Shown here piece after piece: positions 61,850 to 64,000 of a DNA stretch of 64,000 nucleotides (its first letter is position 1; every line of letters starts with the position of its first letter). This DNA comes from Chitinophagaceae bacterium (GTDB taxonomy: Bacteria > Bacteroidota > Bacteroidia > Chitinophagales > Chitinophagaceae), in contig JALHNJ010000007.1 in the NCBI GenBank assembly GCA_022843585.1, positions 62,001-126,000 of the forward strand, in the 5' to 3' direction. The notes beneath the pieces were generated by a model. The model had not been told where the DNA came from. It ran no database searches and worked only from the letters and a program-made list of their open reading frames with translations. The position numbers were made by a program, and so were the translations under genes.

Positions 61850-63646
61850 ATGGTAAATAATCCTGAAATATTTTATACTCAACGGATAAAAGAATTAAAA
61901 GACGAAAAGGCAAAACAACTCGGGCGGAAAAATCAAATGGCATGGCTACGGTTCTTCTCTGTGGTGGCCGCATTTACAGCAGCATGGTTTCTATGGCCAT
62001 TTGGCCTACTTCCCGGTCTTGCCTCTTTCATCGTATTTATTGGGCTATTCATTTATTTTTTAAAACAAGACATCAATAACAACGAAGAAATTGAAAATAC
62101 AGAACGACTAATCACAATCAACGAATCGGAGTTACAGGTGCTTAATCATCACTTTCTGCATTTACCAGAGGGAAACCATCACCAGGTGGCAACTCATCCT
62201 TACACCAACGACCTGGATATTTTTGGAAGAGCTTCTCTTTATCAATACATCAACAGAGCTACCTCTCAACAAGGTAATGCTCTAGTTGCAGAATGGTTGA
62301 TGCAGCCGGCTGCTGTATCTGTTATTCAAGAAAGACAGGAAGCTGCAAAAGAATTAGCAACTAAAACTAATTGGCGCCAACAACTACAAGCTTACGGAGT
62401 TGCCGAACCCATTACCCTCGCCACAGAGCAAAAAATTACCAACTGGCTTACAGAAGAAAATAAATTCATTCATAAAACAGGTTGGAGAATTGTACGAGTT
62501 CTTTTACCGGCAATAAGTCTTACTGTACTGGGTCTTTTTCTTACCAGTGTAATTGAAGCCAATCGATTTTTACCTGCTGCTGTGTTATTACTGATTATTG
62601 CATCCGGCATTTCAAAATTAGTACTACCCGCACATTACAAACTGAGTAAGATTGCACCGGAACTGGAAACATTATTCAATAGTATTGGCTGGATAGAAGA
62701 ACATGATGTCAAAAACTCCTACCTGCTTCGCTTACAAAAAATCTTTAATCAGCCCGAAGAAAAAGCTTCCCATAAAATAAAAGGTCTTACTCAGATATTA
62801 GAAAGGTTAGACTTGCGCCTCAATTTCATTGTATTCATTCCATTAAACACTTTTCTTTTCTGGGATTTGCAACAGGTTTTTGCTCTAGAAAAATGGAAAG
62901 AGAACAATAAACAAAGTATCGACCATTGGTTTGCCGGTCTCGCTGAAATGGAAGCTATCTCCACCATTGGTAATCTTACGTTCAATCATCCAGCATGGAC
63001 ATTTCCAGCTATCAGCAATGAAGATGCTGTATTCGAAAGTGTGGACTTAGGTCATCCATTAATTCCAATTGATAAAAGAATAAATAATTCTTTTTCTACA
63101 AAAGGCGATAATCAATTAAATCTTATTACAGGTTCTAACATGGCAGGGAAAAGCACTTTCCTTCGCAGCATTGGTGTAAATATGGTGTTGGCCATGATGG
63201 GCGCCCCGGTTTGTGCCGACAGTCTTATTCTCTCCCACATGAAAGTAATGAGCAGTATGCGCATCAGCGATAATCTTGAGGAAAGCACTTCTACTTTTTA
63301 TGTCGAATTAAAAAAACTAAAAGAAATTATTGAAGCCGTAAACAGAAATGAAAAAGTGTTCTTGTTATTAGATGAAATATTAAGAGGAACCAATTCAGCA
63401 GACAGGCATATCGGTTCTAAATCACTTATCAAACAACTCATTCATCATAATGCTGCCGGAGTACTGGCTACACATGATTTGGAATTAGCAAAACTTGCAA
63501 CAGATTATCCTGCTAATATTCAAAACTATCATTTTGATGTGCAGGTAGCCAACGATGAATTGTACTTCGATTATAAATTAAAAAGAGGCATCTGCCAAAG
63601 CATGAATGCCTCTATATTGATGAAGAAGATTGGAATAGAATTGTAA
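61850..63646 (+). CDS. Membrane-anchored MutS-family ATPase
   Basis: 598 aa. It begins with a coiled region, then a hydrophobic pair of helices (~30-71, WLRFFSVVAAFTAAWFLWPF) and another pair (~200-245, VLLPAISLTVLGLFLTSVIE). The C-terminal half is a MutS-type ATPase: Walker A GSNMAGKSTFLRS (~428-440), MSSMRISDNLEES, Walker B LLLDEILRGTNSADR (~505-519) and THDLELAKLA. The mismatch-recognition (MutS I) domain with the Phe-x-Glu motif is absent, as is a Smr domain. So it is unlikely to be a canonical mismatch repair protein. Single gene; a -7-like TAGCTTTA lies at 61835-61842. Confidence 0.85.
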   Translation: MVNNPEIFYTQRIKELKDEKAKQLGRKNQMAWLRFFSVVAAFTAAWFLWPFGLLPGLASFIVFIGLFIYFLKQDINNNEEIENTERLITINESELQVLNHHFLHLPEGNHHQVATHPYTNDLDIFGRASLYQYINRATSQQGNALVAEWLMQPAAVSVIQERQEAAKELATKTNWRQQLQAYGVAEPITLATEQKITNWLTEENKFIHKTGWRIVRVLLPAISLTVLGLFLTSVIEANRFLPAAVLLLIIASGISKLVLPAHYKLSKIAPELETLFNSIGWIEEHDVKNSYLLRLQKIFNQPEEKASHKIKGLTQILERLDLRLNFIVFIPLNTFLFWDLQQVFALEKWKENNKQSIDHWFAGLAEMEAISTIGNLTFNHPAWTFPAISNEDAVFESVDLGHPLIPIDKRINNSFSTKGDNQLNLITGSNMAGKSTFLRSIGVNMVLAMMGAPVCADSLILSHMKVMSSMRISDNLEESTSTFYVELKKLKEIIEAVNRNEKVFLLLDEILRGTNSADRHIGSKSLIKQLIHHNAAGVLATHDLELAKLATDYPANIQNYHFDVQVANDELYFDYKLKRGICQSMNASILMKKIGIEL

Positions 63647-63663
63647 TTAAGAACTTCAAACTA

Positions 63664-64000
63664 TTACTTACCCCAACCAAACCAATCATTACCATTTGCA
63701 TACAACATCAAAGCAATTAGTATTACAAAGCCTGCGACTTGCGCATACTCCATAAACTTATCACTTGGTTTTCTGCCGGTAATCATTTCCCAAAGGGTAA
63801 ACATAACATGGCCGCCATCCAACCCTGGAATTGGCAATATGTTCATGAATGCAAGTATAACAGAAAGCATAGCTGTTAATCTCCAGAAAGATTCCCAATC
63901 CCAAACTGGTGAGAATATAGAGCCCATTGATTTAAATCCACCAACGGCTTTGTAACCTTCAGTCTTTGGATTTACGATTGCTTTGAACTGGGTTACATAA
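63664..64000 (-). CDS. rseP: RseP-type site-2 protease, C-terminal fragment
   Basis: The frame is open to the window edge (64000), so the start lies beyond. The visible ~112 residues have KTEGYKAVGGFKSMGSIF, a hydrophobic helix with LAFMNILPIPGLDGGH (the LDG zinc-ligand motif), and TLWEMITGRKPSDKFM, all typical of the RseP/MmpA C-terminal end. The HExxH half is outside the window. Confidence 0.85.
   Translation of the reverse strand, partial: YVTQFKAIVNPKTEGYKAVGGFKSMGSIFSPVWDWESFWRLTAMLSVILAFMNILPIPGLDGGHVMFTLWEMITGRKPSDKFMEYAQVAGFVILIALMLYANGNDWFGWGK

Noticed and set aside
61850-63646. Canonical mismatch-repair MutS or MutS2
   Set aside because: No mismatch-recognition N-terminal domain, no Smr domain, and four hydrophobic helices instead.
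1-64000. CRISPR arrays, prophage, restriction-modification or toxin-antitoxin systems
   Set aside because: No regularly spaced direct repeats, phage structural genes, methylase/nuclease pairs or small toxin/antitoxin pairs could be seen.

Overview
The window is a chromosomal stretch from a member of the Bacteroidota, most likely the Chitinophagaceae. The evidence is a SusC/SusD outer-membrane pair, a secreted protease with a type IX secretion (T9SS) tail, the Bacteroidota-restricted DUF4295 ribosomal gene next to rpmB and rpmG, TAnnTTTG-type -7 promoter elements, many SPII lipoproteins, and several short palindromic repeats dispersed between (and inside) genes. I see no phage, insertion sequence, CRISPR array, tRNA or rRNA. 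One tmRNA gene is present.

Layout. 0-4 kb: the end of a class III cyclase, polyphosphate kinase, two small membrane or hypothetical proteins, and a decayed ferritin-like VIT1/CCC1-type remnant. 4-7 kb: a minus-strand block rpmB-rpmG-DUF4295-ftsY-rimO. 7-12.6 kb: lipoamide dehydrogenase, a T9SS metalloprotease, a glutamine cyclotransferase and a methyltransferase. 12.6-18 kb: a minus-strand operon of a large TPR protein, an outer-membrane beta-barrel and a membrane-anchored HU-CCDC81 protein, which looks like an envelope system of unknown function. 18-24.6 kb: DoxX, small membrane proteins, a thioesterase, a site-2 protease, PBP4 and CinA. 24.7-34.5 kb: a 2-oxoacid dehydrogenase E2 flanked by a 34-nt inverted repeat, a SixA-like phosphatase, an S9 peptidase, a methyltransferase/EamA pair, a GT2 glycosyltransferase and a DnaQ-like exonuclease.

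35.1-42.5 kb is a complete histidine operon, hisG-D-C-B-H-A-F-(54-aa membrane ORF)-IE. It is preceded by a nearly leaderless 18-codon leader peptide with four His codons, an antiterminator segment and an intrinsic terminator, so it should be controlled by translation-coupled attenuation. 42.5-52.4 kb holds two PAS histidine kinases, one with twelve PAS domains, and three response regulators. 52.6-58.5 kb is a SusC/SusD/lipoprotein operon without any hydrolase. A divergent LytS/LytTR pair lies beside it. The tmRNA, a membrane-anchored MutS-like ATPase and the end of rseP close the window.

The strongest leads are the his attenuator, the HU-CCDC81/TPR/beta-barrel operon, the small membrane protein coupled to hisF, the in-frame insertion of dispersed palindromes into ppk, cinA and the E2 gene, and the GTGCGACGCAA repeat family that brackets the E2 gene.
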